Positions 25,555 to 34,750 of a stretch of 64,000 bases of DNA are shown piece by piece (position 1 is the stretch's first letter; the number at the start of each line of letters is the position of its first letter). The position numbers and the translations under genes were made by a program. The notes beneath the pieces were generated by a model. That model was not told the DNA's origin and searched no databases. It worked only from the letters and a program-made list of their open reading frames with translations. The stretch is from positions 1 through 64,000 of the forward strand of contig NZ_CADESW010000020.1 in the NCBI RefSeq assembly GCF_902830275.1, given 5' to 3'. This DNA is from Burkholderia stagnalis. Its GTDB lineage: Bacteria > Pseudomonadota > Gammaproteobacteria > Burkholderiales > Burkholderiaceae.

Positions 25555-26772
25555 CTATCCGGGCTGCCGTTGCGCGCCGGCCCGGCCGGCGAGTGCCGCC
25601 GGGCCATCGTCGCCGGGCATGTTCGCGCGCCAGCCGAACCACACGAGCAGGCCGGCGAGCGCCTGCGCGGCCGCGATGAACGCGACGCAGCCGGCCCAGC
25701 CCCAGCGATGCCACGCAGGAACGGGCAGGATCGAACCGAGGCTGCCCCCGAAGTAATAGCAGGACAAATAGATGCCGATCGCCGTCGAGCGCGCGCCGGC
25801 CGCCTGCTGCGAGATGAACGCGTTCGCCGACGCCTGCTCGACGAACACCGCGGTGGAGCTGAGCGCGAGACCGGCCAGGATCACGGCGACGCTGTTCGAC
25901 AGCGTCAGCAGCGCGCCGCCGATTGCGAGCAGCGCGGCGGCCAGCGCCAGATGCCGCGGCCCACGTTGCGCGGCGACCCGGCCCGCGAGCGGCGTGACGA
26001 CGACGGCAACCAGAAACACCGCATAGATCGCGCCGATCGCGGCCGTGCCGAAGCCGAACGGCGCTTGCGCGAGCCGCAGGCCGACGAACGTGAAGGTGGC
26101 GACCTGCGACGCGAGCACGCACGCGCCGATCGCGAACGACGCGAGCAGCGGGCCGCGCGTCAGGCTCGCCCAGCCGGACGCGCGGGCGGCCGTCGCGCGC
26201 GAATGCAGGGCAGGCGAGGCATGCGGCGCCGGCAGGCACGCATGGATCGCGAGGCCGGCCGCGACACACAGCGCCGCGACGACGTCGAGCGCATGGCGCC
26301 AGCCCGCGACCGACGTGAGCGCATTGGTGACGAAGCGGCCCGCGAAACCGCCGAGCGTCGTGCCGGCGACGAACAGCGCGCTCACTTCCGTCGCCGCCTC
26401 GCGGCTGAACAGCTCGCCGATATAGGCGATCGCGATCGCGAAGATGAACGGCACCAGCACGCCCGCGGCGAACCGGGCCGCGAGGAACGACGGAAAGCTC
26501 GTCGCGTGCGCGGACCACGCGACCGGCAGCGCGACCGCCATCGCGGCGCACACGATCACGGTGCGGCGCGCGAAGCGCGCGGCGAGCGTGCCGACGAACG
26601 GAGCGATAATGGCGACGGCCAGCGTGGTGGCGCTGACGCCCTGGCCCGCGCGCTCCGCGCTCACGCCGAACGCCGCGGCGAGTTCGCGCAGGATGCCCTG
26701 GGTCGAATAGAGATTGAGAAAGGCGGCGAATCCGCACAGGAAGAAGGCGGTTCGGATCGTTCGGTGGTTCAC
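25555..26772 (-). CDS. MFS transporter (YnfM/AraJ-like)
   Basis: 405 aa from GTG 26772 (RBS AGGGCATCATCC). The 31 codons upstream in frame are Arg-rich and overlap the promoter. Twelve hydrophobic segments are present. TM1 is FFLCGFAAFLNLYSTQGILREL and the A-loop is LAARFARRTVIV; LFSREAATEVSALFVAGTTLGGFAGRFVTNAL is typical of the YnfM group. The short C-terminal tail (AALAGRAGAQRQPG) is polar. It is divergent from a LysR gene (95 bp) that is its likely regulator. A small-molecule efflux role is inferred. Confidence 0.87.
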   Translation of the reverse strand: MNHRTIRTAFFLCGFAAFLNLYSTQGILRELAAAFGVSAERAGQGVSATTLAVAIIAPFVGTLAARFARRTVIVCAAMAVALPVAWSAHATSFPSFLAARFAAGVLVPFIFAIAIAYIGELFSREAATEVSALFVAGTTLGGFAGRFVTNALTSVAGWRHALDVVAALCVAAGLAIHACLPAPHASPALHSRATAARASGWASLTRGPLLASFAIGACVLASQVATFTFVGLRLAQAPFGFGTAAIGAIYAVFLVAVVVTPLAGRVAAQRGPRHLALAAALLAIGGALLTLSNSVAVILAGLALSSTAVFVEQASANAFISQQAAGARSTAIGIYLSCYYFGGSLGSILPVPAWHRWGWAGCVAFIAAAQALAGLLVWFGWRANMPGDDGPAALAGRAGAQRQPG

Positions 26773-26867
26773 GGATGATGCCCTGTCTGGTTCCCCGGAC
26801 AGTCTGACGATCGCGCGGCCCGCGCGCCAATACCGATTTCGTCGCCATTGATACCGGAAAGACAAGA

Positions 26868-27773
26868 ATGCTCGACCTGCGCCGCCTGCGCTATTTCGTG
26901 ACCGTCGCGGACGAACTGCACTTCGGGCGCGCGGCGCTGCGCCTGCGCATCGCGCAGCCGCCGCTGACCCGCCATATCGCCGCGCTCGAGGCCGAGCTCG
27001 GCGTCCGGCTGTTCGAGCGCTCGACGCGCGCGGTGCGCCTCACGCCGGAAGGCGCGCTGTTCCTCGAACAGGCGTGCAGCGTGATCGACGCGGTCGGCGA
27101 GGCGGAGGCGACCGCGCGCAAGATGGCGCACGGGCTCGCCGGTCGCATCGTGATCGGCTATGCGAGTTCGATTCCGATGTCCGACGCGTTTCCGGATTGG
27201 GTGCGCCGCGCGAGCCGCAGCATGCCGGACGTGGAACTCGCGTTTCGCGAAGTGCCGACCACCGGCCAGCGGCAGCAGATCGCCGACGGCACGATGGACG
27301 TCGGCTTCGGCTGGGCCGCGGCGAATGCGCGTGACCTCGCGAACGACGCGCACGCGCGCATCCGCTCGCTCGTCGTTGCACAGGAGCCGCTCGTTGCCGC
27401 GGTGCCGGCGCACAGCCCTTATGCGAAGCGGGTGGATGTCGCATTCGCCGAGCTCGCCGCGGAGACGTTCGTGACGTTCCCGCCGGCGCTCGGTTCGGCG
27501 CTGAACGTCGCGCTGGAGGATCTGTGCGCGCAGGCGGGCGTCGTGCCGCGCGTGGGCGCGACCGCCGCGCAGATCACGACGCTGGTGTCGCTGGTCGCCG
27601 CCGAGCGCGGCGTCGCGATCGTGCCCGGCTTCACCGCGACGCTGCAACGCCCGGGCGTCGCGTACGTGCCGCTCGCCGCGCGCTACGTGGTCGACCAGAT
27701 CGTGATGTGGCGCGAGCCGTTTGCGTCGGCGTGCATCGAGCGGTTCGTCGGGCTGGCGCAGGCGCCGGGTTAG
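26868..27773 (+). CDS. LysR family transcriptional regulator
   Basis: 301 aa. It has the BenM/CatM/CbnR-like N-terminus MLDLRRLRYFVTVADELHFGRAALRLRIAQPPLTRHIAALEAELGVRLFERSTRAVRLTPEG. The effector domain has RASRSMPDVELAFREVPTTGQRQQIADGTMDVGFGW and VSLVAAERGVAIVPGF. This subgroup commonly controls aromatic degradation or efflux. It lies divergent from the YnfM-like MFS gene at 25555-26772 and convergent with the Fsr-like MFS gene. Confidence 0.92.
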   Translation: MLDLRRLRYFVTVADELHFGRAALRLRIAQPPLTRHIAALEAELGVRLFERSTRAVRLTPEGALFLEQACSVIDAVGEAEATARKMAHGLAGRIVIGYASSIPMSDAFPDWVRRASRSMPDVELAFREVPTTGQRQQIADGTMDVGFGWAAANARDLANDAHARIRSLVVAQEPLVAAVPAHSPYAKRVDVAFAELAAETFVTFPPALGSALNVALEDLCAQAGVVPRVGATAAQITTLVSLVAAERGVAIVPGFTATLQRPGVAYVPLAARYVVDQIVMWREPFASACIERFVGLAQAPG

Positions 27774-27797
27774 TGCTCGCGCAGCCCGCGTCGGGCA

Positions 27798-29006
27798 TCA
27801 GCGCTGCAGCCCCTTCTGCACGTACCACGACAGCGGCAGCGTCAGCAGCAGGAACGCCGCGAGCGCGATCAACGCGACGGGCACGCCCGCGAGGTCGCCG
27901 AGCCGGCCGAACACCACCGGCGCGAGCGCGCCGCCGCCGATGGTGCCCGTGTAGAACAGCGCGAACGCCTGGTCGCGCCGGCCGGGGCCGGCCAGTTCCG
28001 GCACCACGCCGTACAGCACCGACGACGTGCCGTTCAGCGCGAGCCCGAGCAGCGGCAGCATCGCCATCATCGCGACGAGCGGCGCGAACACCGCCAGCAC
28101 GATCAGCAGCGACGTCGCGGATTCGGTCAGCCACACCGTCTTCATCATGCCGACGCGCGCGCCGAGATAGCCGCACAACAGCTTGCCGAACGCGCCGCCG
28201 ACGAACAGCAGCGTCAGCGCGAGCCCGATGCCGGCCGTGCCGGCGCCCTTGCTTTTCAGCAGGAACGGCAGGAACGTGAGGAAGCCCATCCGCACCGCGC
28301 TGTCCAGCGTGCCGGTCGCGAGCAGCGCGCGCAGGCCGGCGGCCGAACCGTTGCCGGCCGCTGCGTTGGCGGCCTTCTCGCGCGCTGCGTGGGCGGTGCC
28401 GTTCGACGGAATCAGCCACCCCAGCAGCACCGCCGACACCACGCCGAGCACGCCGATCAGCGTGGCGCTCGTGCGCCACGTGACGACCGTCAGCAGCAGG
28501 CCGATCAGCCCCGGAATCAGCGTCTTGCCGATGTCGCCGGAGAAGTTGTATTGCGACAGCGCTTCCTTCACGCCGCCGCCGGCTTCGTACGCATCGGTGA
28601 CCATCGACGATGCCAGCGGATGCTGCGTGCTCGCGCCGAGCCCGCCGAGCAGCAGCGCGATCAGCAGCACCGCGAGCCCGCCGGCCTGGCCCGCGACGAG
28701 ATAGGCGAGGCCCGCGAGCGCGGTGCCGCCCACCAGCAGGCGCTTGCGCCCCCAGCGCCTGGCGGCGCGGCTCGCCAGCAGCTGGAAGCCGGCCATCGTG
28801 CCCGAATACGCGCCGCGCAACATCCCGATCTGCGCGTAGTTGATGCCGAATTGCGCCTGCCAGATCGGCAGCAGCACGTAGATGACGTCCGTCAGGCCGT
28901 CGTGCACCGCGTGCGCGCCGCAGGCGGCGATGAGCGAGCGGCGGCGCGCGGACGATGCAGATACGGGCGGCGCGGCGAAGGAGAGGTCGCCTTTCAGGTC
29001 GCTCAT
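27798..29006 (-). CDS. Fosmidomycin-resistance (Fsr)-like MFS transporter
   Basis: 402 aa with 12 hydrophobic segments. Fsr-type landmarks are ACGAHAVHDGLTDVIYVLLPIWQAQFGINYAQIGMLRGAYSG, GLGASTQHPLASSMV and the SQYNFSGDIGKTLIPGLIGLLL segment. An N-terminal polar stretch of about 25 residues precedes TM1. The family exports fosmidomycin and other small compounds; the substrate here is unknown. It is divergent from the NmrA-like gene across about 190 bp that includes an AT-rich TCATTTAATCAGAATTG patch. Confidence 0.87.
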   Translation of the reverse strand: MSDLKGDLSFAAPPVSASSARRRSLIAACGAHAVHDGLTDVIYVLLPIWQAQFGINYAQIGMLRGAYSGTMAGFQLLASRAARRWGRKRLLVGGTALAGLAYLVAGQAGGLAVLLIALLLGGLGASTQHPLASSMVTDAYEAGGGVKEALSQYNFSGDIGKTLIPGLIGLLLTVVTWRTSATLIGVLGVVSAVLLGWLIPSNGTAHAAREKAANAAAGNGSAAGLRALLATGTLDSAVRMGFLTFLPFLLKSKGAGTAGIGLALTLLFVGGAFGKLLCGYLGARVGMMKTVWLTESATSLLIVLAVFAPLVAMMAMLPLLGLALNGTSSVLYGVVPELAGPGRRDQAFALFYTGTIGGGALAPVVFGRLGDLAGVPVALIALAAFLLLTLPLSWYVQKGLQR

Positions 29007-29194
29007 CGTTGTTCGGGTTCGGTGGGGCGAAAGCGTGTCATTTAATCAGAATTGTTCGGCACGCGCGCGGAAGGCACCGCGGCCGGCTCGATGCCGATGC
29101 AATCATCCTTGCCTGCTCGTTTCATCCGGACCTGCGCGCCGGCGCGGCCGGTGGTATCGACAATGGCCGCATGTTCATTTATCGGGAGCACATC

Positions 29195-30079
29195 GTGTTC
29201 GTGATCTTCGGCGCATCAGGCAATGTCGGCTATGCGAGCGCAACGGCACTGCGCGACGCGGGCCATCCCGTGCGCGCGGTCGTGCGCGACGCGCGTCATC
29301 GCGAACGGCTCGCGCGCCTGGGCTGCGAAGTGGTGCTGGCCGACCTGACCGACGCGCGCACGGTTGCGGCGGCGCTCGATGGCGCGCAGGGCGTGCAGAT
29401 GCTGTGCCCGGTGCCCGTCGCGGACAGCGATCCCGCCGCGACGATGCGCCGGATGATCGACGTCGCGGCCGACGCGCTCGCCGCGCATCCGCCGCCGGCG
29501 TTGGTGGCGTTGTCGGACTACGGCGCGGAGCTCGATTTCGACACGGGCATCACGCGCCTGTTTCATGATCTCGAGGCACGGCTGAAGCCGCTCGCGACGC
29601 GCGTGACATTGCTGCGTTCCGCCGAGCACCTGCAGAACTGGGCGCGGATGCTGCCGGTCGCGCTTGCGACAGGCGTGCTGCCGAGCCTGCATCATCCGGT
29701 CGACAAGCGCTTTCCCGCGGTGTCGGCGCCGGATGTCGGCGTCGTCGCGGCCGCGCTGCTGCTCGACGGCGGGCGTGCCGACGGGCCGCGCGTGGTCAGC
29801 GTCGAAGGGCCGCGGCGCGTCAGCGTGCGCGAGATCGCCGACGCACTCGGCGTGGCCGCCGGGCGCACGATCGTCGCGCGCGAGCTGCCGCGTGACGCAT
29901 GGGCCGGCACGCTGCTGCGCGCGGGCCTCTCCGAGCGTCACGCGCGCCTGATCACCGATCTGTACGACGTGCACAACGCGGGGCATATCGACGTCGAGGC
30001 CGGTGCGACCGAGCGGCGTTTCGGCAACACCGAGCCGGCGGCGGCGCTGGCGGCGCTCGTGCGGCGCGCGATGCAGTGA
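29195..30079 (+). CDS. NmrA-like NAD(P)-binding protein
   Basis: 294 aa from GTG 29195 (GGGAG 8 nt upstream); ATG 29171 in the same frame would add eight residues. The N-terminus is the dinucleotide fold VIFGASGNVGYASATALRDAGHPVRAVVRD, then LADLTDARTVAAALDGAQGV and VTLLRSAEHLQNW. It lacks the YxxxK of classical short-chain dehydrogenases, as is usual for NmrA/HSCARG proteins, which act as redox sensors or atypical reductases. An HTH or enzyme partner is not adjacent. The divergent Fsr-like gene may share its promoter region. Confidence 0.82.
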   Translation: MFVIFGASGNVGYASATALRDAGHPVRAVVRDARHRERLARLGCEVVLADLTDARTVAAALDGAQGVQMLCPVPVADSDPAATMRRMIDVAADALAAHPPPALVALSDYGAELDFDTGITRLFHDLEARLKPLATRVTLLRSAEHLQNWARMLPVALATGVLPSLHHPVDKRFPAVSAPDVGVVAAALLLDGGRADGPRVVSVEGPRRVSVREIADALGVAAGRTIVARELPRDAWAGTLLRAGLSERHARLITDLYDVHNAGHIDVEAGATERRFGNTEPAAALAALVRRAMQ

Positions 30080-30218
30080 ATGCGGTGGCGCGTGCGGTGA
30101 ACGGCATCATCTGCGTGCCGGCGTTTTGTGCCATGATGCCGCGACGAGACGATCGTCCTGACTGCGATATCAGGGCGGTCGCATTTCCGCCGTCATCTCA
30201 TTCCTGCCAGGAGCGCCC

Positions 30219-30641
30219 GTGAACGCAGCCGCTTCGAATACCACACCCGTCACCGCCGTCGGCACGTTCGACGTCCGGTTCGAACCCGCCGAGCCGACGC
30301 CCGCACCGGCCGGCGCCCCCGCGATCGCCCGCCATGGTCTCGACAAGACGTATCGCGGCGCGCTGCAGGGCCATGCGCGCGGCACGATGCTCAGCGCCGG
30401 CGAGCCGCAGGCCGGCGAGGCCGTGTACACCGCGCTCGAATCGTTCAGCGGCACGCTGGACGGCCGCAGCGGCGGTTTCGCGCTGGCCCACTTCGGGCAA
30501 CTCGATGCCGGCGTGAAGGAGCTGCGCATCGTGATCGTGCCGGGCTCAGGCACGGGGGCGCTGGTCGGCATCCGCGGCGAGCTGCAGATTCGCAACGAAG
30601 GCGACCAGCATCACTACGTGCTGACGTACCGGATCGAATAG
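30219..30641 (+). CDS. DUF3224 domain protein
   Basis: 140 aa from GTG 30219 behind CAGGAG. The allene-oxide-cyclase-like barrel family DUF3224 is recognised by GTFDVRFEP near the start, LDKTYRGALQGHARGTML, AVYTALESFSGTLDGRSGGFALAHFG and VPGSGTGALVGIRGELQI. There is no signal peptide, so it is cytoplasmic. Function is unknown; lipocalin-like binding or cyclase activity has been suggested for the fold. It stands alone between the NmrA-like gene and the convergent desaturase gene. Confidence 0.88.
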   Translation: MNAAASNTTPVTAVGTFDVRFEPAEPTPAPAGAPAIARHGLDKTYRGALQGHARGTMLSAGEPQAGEAVYTALESFSGTLDGRSGGFALAHFGQLDAGVKELRIVIVPGSGTGALVGIRGELQIRNEGDQHHYVLTYRIE

Positions 30642-30678
30642 ATTCTCCGACGCTCGGCAACGCGGGGATGCGCCGCGT

Positions 30679-31704
30679 TCAGGAACTGATCCGCAGATAG
30701 CCGTCGACCACCGCGACGCGCACGCCGCTACCCGTCGACAACGATGCCGATCCCTCCGGAAACGGATGAACGGGCGCATCGGTGGGCCGCCATGCATGGC
30801 GTTGCAATAGCTCCCGGTAGCCGCCGCGGATCACGAAGCCGCCGCACTTGCGCGCATACGCGTCGCGGCGCATCCGGTATGCGCGCGGCAGGTCGTACCA
30901 CGGCAGCGCGGGCAGGTCGTGATGCACGAGATGAAAGTTGTTGTTCAGGTACAGCAGCCGCATCGCGAAGCCGGCCTCGTTGATCGCGATGCGCGCCTTC
31001 GGATGACGGGCCGCGCGATGCTCGTAGAGCGAGCGGATCATCGCGAGCGACTGCGCGGGCCACGTGATCGCCAGCAGGTAATACCACCACGGCACGCCGA
31101 TCGCGTGCTGCAGCCACGCGAGCAGCGCGACGACGCACGCGACGTGCGTGATCCACATCGGCAGCTGACGCAGGTCGCCGCGCCGCAGTGCGGCGAACGA
31201 CGCGGCCAGCATCGCGGCGACGCCGGCCGGCGGGCCGACGACGAGCCGCCCGACGAAGGTCTTGCGCGCGACGTGCAGCGCACGCCGCCAGCGCGGCAGC
31301 GCCGCCCAGCGCTGCGGCGACACGTAGTTGGTTTCCGGATCGACGCCGGGCACGGTGAGATCGTCGTCGCGGTGATGGTCGAGATGCGTGTCGCGATACA
31401 GCGTGTACGGATACCAGACCGACAGCGGCGGATAGCCGAGCAGCCGGTTCACGCGCGCGGAGCGCGTTGGGTGGCCGTGCAGCAGTTCGTGCTGCAGCGA
31501 CAAGTGCCACGCGCAGAGCAGGACCAGCGGCGGCGTCGCGGCGGCCAGCGGCAGATGGCCCGCCCGCACGAGCAGCAGCACGCCGAGCCAGCCGCCGTAG
31601 ATCGCGACGATCAGCAGCCAGGTCGGCCACTCGGTGCGGGCGGTGAAGCGGGCGCCGAGCGCCGCGATCGCGCGTGCGTGGTCGACGTCGAAGTATTCAG
31701 CCAT
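30679..31704 (-). CDS. Membrane fatty acid desaturase family protein
   Basis: 341 aa from ATG 31704. It carries the histidine-box set of membrane diiron desaturases/hydroxylases: HELLHGH (box 1), HLDHH (box 2) and HLVHH (box 3), with hydrophobic pairs between them (WLLIVAIYGGWLGVLLLV, PWWYYLLAITWPAQSLAMI). It probably introduces a double bond or hydroxyl into a fatty acyl or related lipid at the inner membrane using O2 and an external electron donor. No ferredoxin gene is adjacent. The C-terminal ~35 residues are polar and poorly conserved. It is divergent from the PhnD-like gene. Confidence 0.9.
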   Translation of the reverse strand: MAEYFDVDHARAIAALGARFTARTEWPTWLLIVAIYGGWLGVLLLVRAGHLPLAAATPPLVLLCAWHLSLQHELLHGHPTRSARVNRLLGYPPLSVWYPYTLYRDTHLDHHRDDDLTVPGVDPETNYVSPQRWAALPRWRRALHVARKTFVGRLVVGPPAGVAAMLAASFAALRRGDLRQLPMWITHVACVVALLAWLQHAIGVPWWYYLLAITWPAQSLAMIRSLYEHRAARHPKARIAINEAGFAMRLLYLNNNFHLVHHDLPALPWYDLPRAYRMRRDAYARKCGGFVIRGGYRELLQRHAWRPTDAPVHPFPEGSASLSTGSGVRVAVVDGYLRISS

Positions 31705-31925
31705 GTACGGGACCGGCGAGCAGCGTGATCGGCGAGGATTGGAAAGGAAACCGAACTTTAACCAATCGGCGCGCGGCGGCAAATCAATGGATTGGCATGT
31801 GCTTATCGCGATCGGTCAGAACGATGCCCGCCGCGGGTTCGACGGAAATGGGTGCGCGATCGGAGGGGCGGCGGGCCTTGCATGCCGGTATCCAACGCGC
31901 GCTCCGACGTGCGTAGAATGCCTGC

Positions 31926-32750
31926 ATGAACCGCTGGATCGCCGGACTGCCGATGTACAACGTGACGCCGCGCCACGCCGCGCTGTGGCGCGCGCTGCTG
32001 CGCGACGCGCTCGACGCGTTCGCGCGGGCGGGCGGCCCGTCCGGCGTCACGCTGCTCGACGAGCCGTTCGGCGAGCTGGGGCCGTTCTGGCGGCGGGAGG
32101 ATCTGCTGCTGTCGCAGACCTGCGGCTTTCCGTTCCGCATGCTCGGGCTCGGCGAGGTCGTGCACCTGATCGCGACGCCCCGGTTCGATGCGCAAGGCTG
32201 CGACGGCGCGCGCTATTGCAGCATGCTCGTCGTGTCGGCGCGCGCGCATGCGGCCGGCGCGACGACGCTTGCCGCATGCCGCGGCCTGCGCGCGGCCTTT
32301 AACGGGGACGATTCTCACAGCGGGATGAACGCGTTCCGGCATGCGGTGGCGCCGCATGCGCGCGACGGACGCTTCTTCGCGTCGGTGGCGCGATTCGGCT
32401 CGCATCTGAACGTGTTGCGCGCGCTCGGCGCGGGGGAGGCCGACTGCGCGGCGATCGACTGCGTGACGTTTGCCTATGTGCGCGATGCGCTGCCCGATGT
32501 GCTGCGCGACGTGCGCGCGATCGGCACGACCGCGCCTGCGCCGGGCCTGCCGCTGATCGCGTCGCGCGCGCTCGGCGACGCGCAGGCAGCGCTGCTGCGC
32601 GATGCGCTCGATACGGCAGTCGAAGCGGATGCCGCTCGCGCACAAGCGCTCAGGTTGCGCGGGTTCGAGCGGCTCACGCCGGATGACTACGCGGTCATCG
32701 AACGGTTCGCGGCCGAGGCTGCTGGATATGGCTATCCGGAGCTGGCTTGA
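31926..32750 (+). CDS. PhnD-like substrate-binding protein without signal peptide
   Basis: 274 aa. It resembles PhnD/phosphonate-type periplasmic-binding folds (SLPMYNVTP-like start 'AGLPMYNVTPRHAALWRAL', LLSQTCGFPFR, AFNGDDSHSGMNAFRHAV, AAIDCVTFAYVR). There is no signal peptide or lipobox, and no ABC permease or ATPase is adjacent. It could be a cytoplasmic ligand-binding protein, or a sensor for a phosphonate- or thiamine-precursor-like compound. I cannot name the ligand. Confidence 0.75.
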   Translation: MNRWIAGLPMYNVTPRHAALWRALLRDALDAFARAGGPSGVTLLDEPFGELGPFWRREDLLLSQTCGFPFRMLGLGEVVHLIATPRFDAQGCDGARYCSMLVVSARAHAAGATTLAACRGLRAAFNGDDSHSGMNAFRHAVAPHARDGRFFASVARFGSHLNVLRALGAGEADCAAIDCVTFAYVRDALPDVLRDVRAIGTTAPAPGLPLIASRALGDAQAALLRDALDTAVEADAARAQALRLRGFERLTPDDYAVIERFAAEAAGYGYPELA

Positions 32751-32821
32751 CGCGTTGAATTGCGTCGCGCCGCCGGAGCGGGCATCGACAGGCGAGCCCC
32801 GCCCGCCGATGCATGACACCT

Positions 32822-34222
32822 TTATTCGTCGTCGTCCATCAGACGAACCTTCACCCGCTTGCCCTTGATCTTGCCGGCATTGAGCTTGCGCAGCGCATCG
32901 CGCGCGATGCCGCGCTCGACCGCGACGTAGGTCGAGAACTCGGTCACGTTGATCTTGCCGATCTGCGCGCCGCTGAAGCCCGCATCGCCGGTGAGCGCGC
33001 CGAGCACGTCGCCGGGGCGGATCTTGTCCTTGCGCCCGCCGAGGATCTGCAGCGTTTCCATCGGCGGCAGCAGCGGTTCGTTGCCGTCGGCCTTCAGCTC
33101 GGCGAGCGGATGCCATTCGACGTCGCGCTTCTGCGCCTGCTCGATCCCGCCGACGCGCCCCATCTCGTCCATGCTCGCGAGGCTCAGCGCCCAGCCTTCC
33201 TGGTCCGCGCGGCCCGTGCGGCCGATGCGGTGCACGTGCACTTCGGGGTCGGGCGTCACGTCGACGTTGATCACCGCTTCGAGCTGTGCGATATCGAGGC
33301 CGCGCGCGGCGACGTCGGTTGCGACCAGCACCGAGCAGCTGCGGTTCGCGAACTGGATCAGCACCTGGTCGCGCTCGCGCTGTTCGAGCTCGCCGTGCAG
33401 CGCAAGCGCATGAAAGCCCTGCGCGTGCAGCACGTCGAGCAGGTCGCGGCATTGCTGCTTCGTGTTGCAGAACGCGATCGTGCTCACCGGGCGATAGTGG
33501 TTCAGCAGCAGGCCGACCGCGTGCAGCCGCTCGTTCTCGGTCACTTCGTAGAAGCGCTGGCGGATCTTGCTGTCGTCGTGGCGCTCCGCGAGCTTCACTT
33601 CCTTCGGGTTGCGCAGGAACTGCTGGCTCAGCTTCGCGATGCCGTCCGGATAGGTCGCGGAGAACAGCAGCGTCTGACGCGTCGTCGGGCATTGGCGCGC
33701 GACCTTCGCGATGTCGTCGAAGAAGCCCATGTCGAGCATCCGGTCCGCTTCGTCGAGCACGAGCGTGTTCAGCGCGTCGAGCGACAGGTGGCCGCGGTCG
33801 AGGTGATCCATGATGCGGCCCGGCGTGCCGACGATGATGTGCGCGCCGTGCTCGAGGCTCTGCGATTGCGGCCGCATCGGCGTGCCGCCGCACAGCGTCA
33901 GCACCTTGATGTTTTCCTCGGCGCGCGCGAGGCGGCGCACTTCCTGCGTGACCTGGTCGGCGAGCTCGCGCGTCGGGCACAGCACCATCGCCTGCACGTC
34001 GAAGCGGCGCGCGTCGAGGCGCGCGAGCAGCGCGAGCGAGAAGGCGGCGGTCTTGCCGCTGCCGGTCTTCGCCTGCGCGATCAGGTCGTGGCCCGCGAGC
34101 GCGATCGGCAGGCTCGCGGCCTGGATCGGCGTCATCTCGGCATAGCCGAGCTGCGCGAGATTGGCGAGCGTCGCGGGCGTGAGCGGCAGCGCGCTGAAGG
34201 GCGTGGCGGTCGGTTGGCTCAT
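32822..34222 (-). CDS. dbpA: ATP-dependent RNA helicase DbpA
   Basis: 466 aa. All DEAD-box motifs are present: Q-motif region (LAQLGYAEMTPIQ), AKTGSGKT (I), PTRELADQ (Ia), DEAD as LVLDEADRMLDMGF (II), SAT (III), VATDVAARGLD (V) and HRIGRTGR (VI). The C-terminal ~75 residues form the DbpA RNA-binding domain (DVEWHPL ... QILGGRKDKIRPGDVLGAL ... YVAVERGIARDALRKLNAGKIKGKRVKVRLM), which targets hairpin 92 of 23S rRNA in E. coli for 50S assembly. The start ATG 34222 sits 1 bp after the stop of the zinc-ribbon gene, so the two are probably translationally coupled. Confidence 0.96.
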   Translation of the reverse strand: MSQPTATPFSALPLTPATLANLAQLGYAEMTPIQAASLPIALAGHDLIAQAKTGSGKTAAFSLALLARLDARRFDVQAMVLCPTRELADQVTQEVRRLARAEENIKVLTLCGGTPMRPQSQSLEHGAHIIVGTPGRIMDHLDRGHLSLDALNTLVLDEADRMLDMGFFDDIAKVARQCPTTRQTLLFSATYPDGIAKLSQQFLRNPKEVKLAERHDDSKIRQRFYEVTENERLHAVGLLLNHYRPVSTIAFCNTKQQCRDLLDVLHAQGFHALALHGELEQRERDQVLIQFANRSCSVLVATDVAARGLDIAQLEAVINVDVTPDPEVHVHRIGRTGRADQEGWALSLASMDEMGRVGGIEQAQKRDVEWHPLAELKADGNEPLLPPMETLQILGGRKDKIRPGDVLGALTGDAGFSGAQIGKINVTEFSTYVAVERGIARDALRKLNAGKIKGKRVKVRLMDDDE

Positions 34223-34223
34223 G

Positions 34224-34421
34224 TCAGGACAGGTCTCCGAGGTAAGGGCGGCCTTCCATCTGTTCGTAGACGACGGTGCCGTCTTCGGCTTCGAAGCGCT
34301 CGAGATAGTTGCGCGCGCCGCACAGCGGGCAGCGGAACAGCAGCCCCTGGCCTTCGTCCTTGATGACGACGTCGGATTCTTCCCACTGCGTGCCGCAGCT
34401 CTGGTTTCGGCAAGTAAACAC
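34224..34421 (-). CDS. Small zinc-ribbon protein coupled to dbpA
   Basis: 65 aa: MFTCRNQSCGTQW at the start gives the first Cys pair (C4, C9) and FRCPLCGARNYLERF the second, a four-cysteine zinc ribbon. The acidic middle and C-terminus (EAEDGTVVYEQMEGRPYLGD) have no known motif. The stop is 1 bp before the dbpA ATG on the same strand, so they form one operon. A role in RNA or ribosome handling alongside DbpA is inferred from context only. Confidence 0.85.
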   Translation of the reverse strand: MFTCRNQSCGTQWEESDVVIKDEGQGLLFRCPLCGARNYLERFEAEDGTVVYEQMEGRPYLGDLS

Positions 34422-34750
34422 GGTTTATCTCCAGCTGAATTCGGTTGCGCGCCCCCTGCGCGTGTCGGGGCGGGGGCGCCGGCGTTGCGCGGCCGTGGCG
34501 CGCGGCATCCGCTGAGGGGCGGGCGCGGCGCGGCCGTTCGCGTGACGGTTCGTCGGGGTGGAAGGTGGATCGGCCGGCGATCGGCGGATCGCGCGTGGCG
34601 CAATTCTAGCGGATACGGCGGCCGGCCCGGCGGGTTCGCGCCCGCCGCGCCCAATGAAAAACGGCCGCCCGGCCCGGGCTGCGCCCCGCTTCGCGGAGGC
34701 AACCCGTGCCGGAACGGCCGTTCCGGGCGGCGCGGCGCGCCTTCAGCGCA
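34422..34750. other. Intergenic region between mqo and the zinc-ribbon/dbpA operon
   Basis: 329 bp without a supported gene. It holds an 18-bp perfect palindrome CCGGAACGGCCGTTCCGG (34709-34726), 25 bp past the mqo stop. Further along the leftward transcript comes GGCCGTTTTT (T5 at 34657-34661 on the minus strand), together a plausible terminator for mqo though the loop is long. The promoter for the zinc-ribbon/dbpA operon should lie near 34430-34520 but no clear hexamers were seen. Confidence 0.45.
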
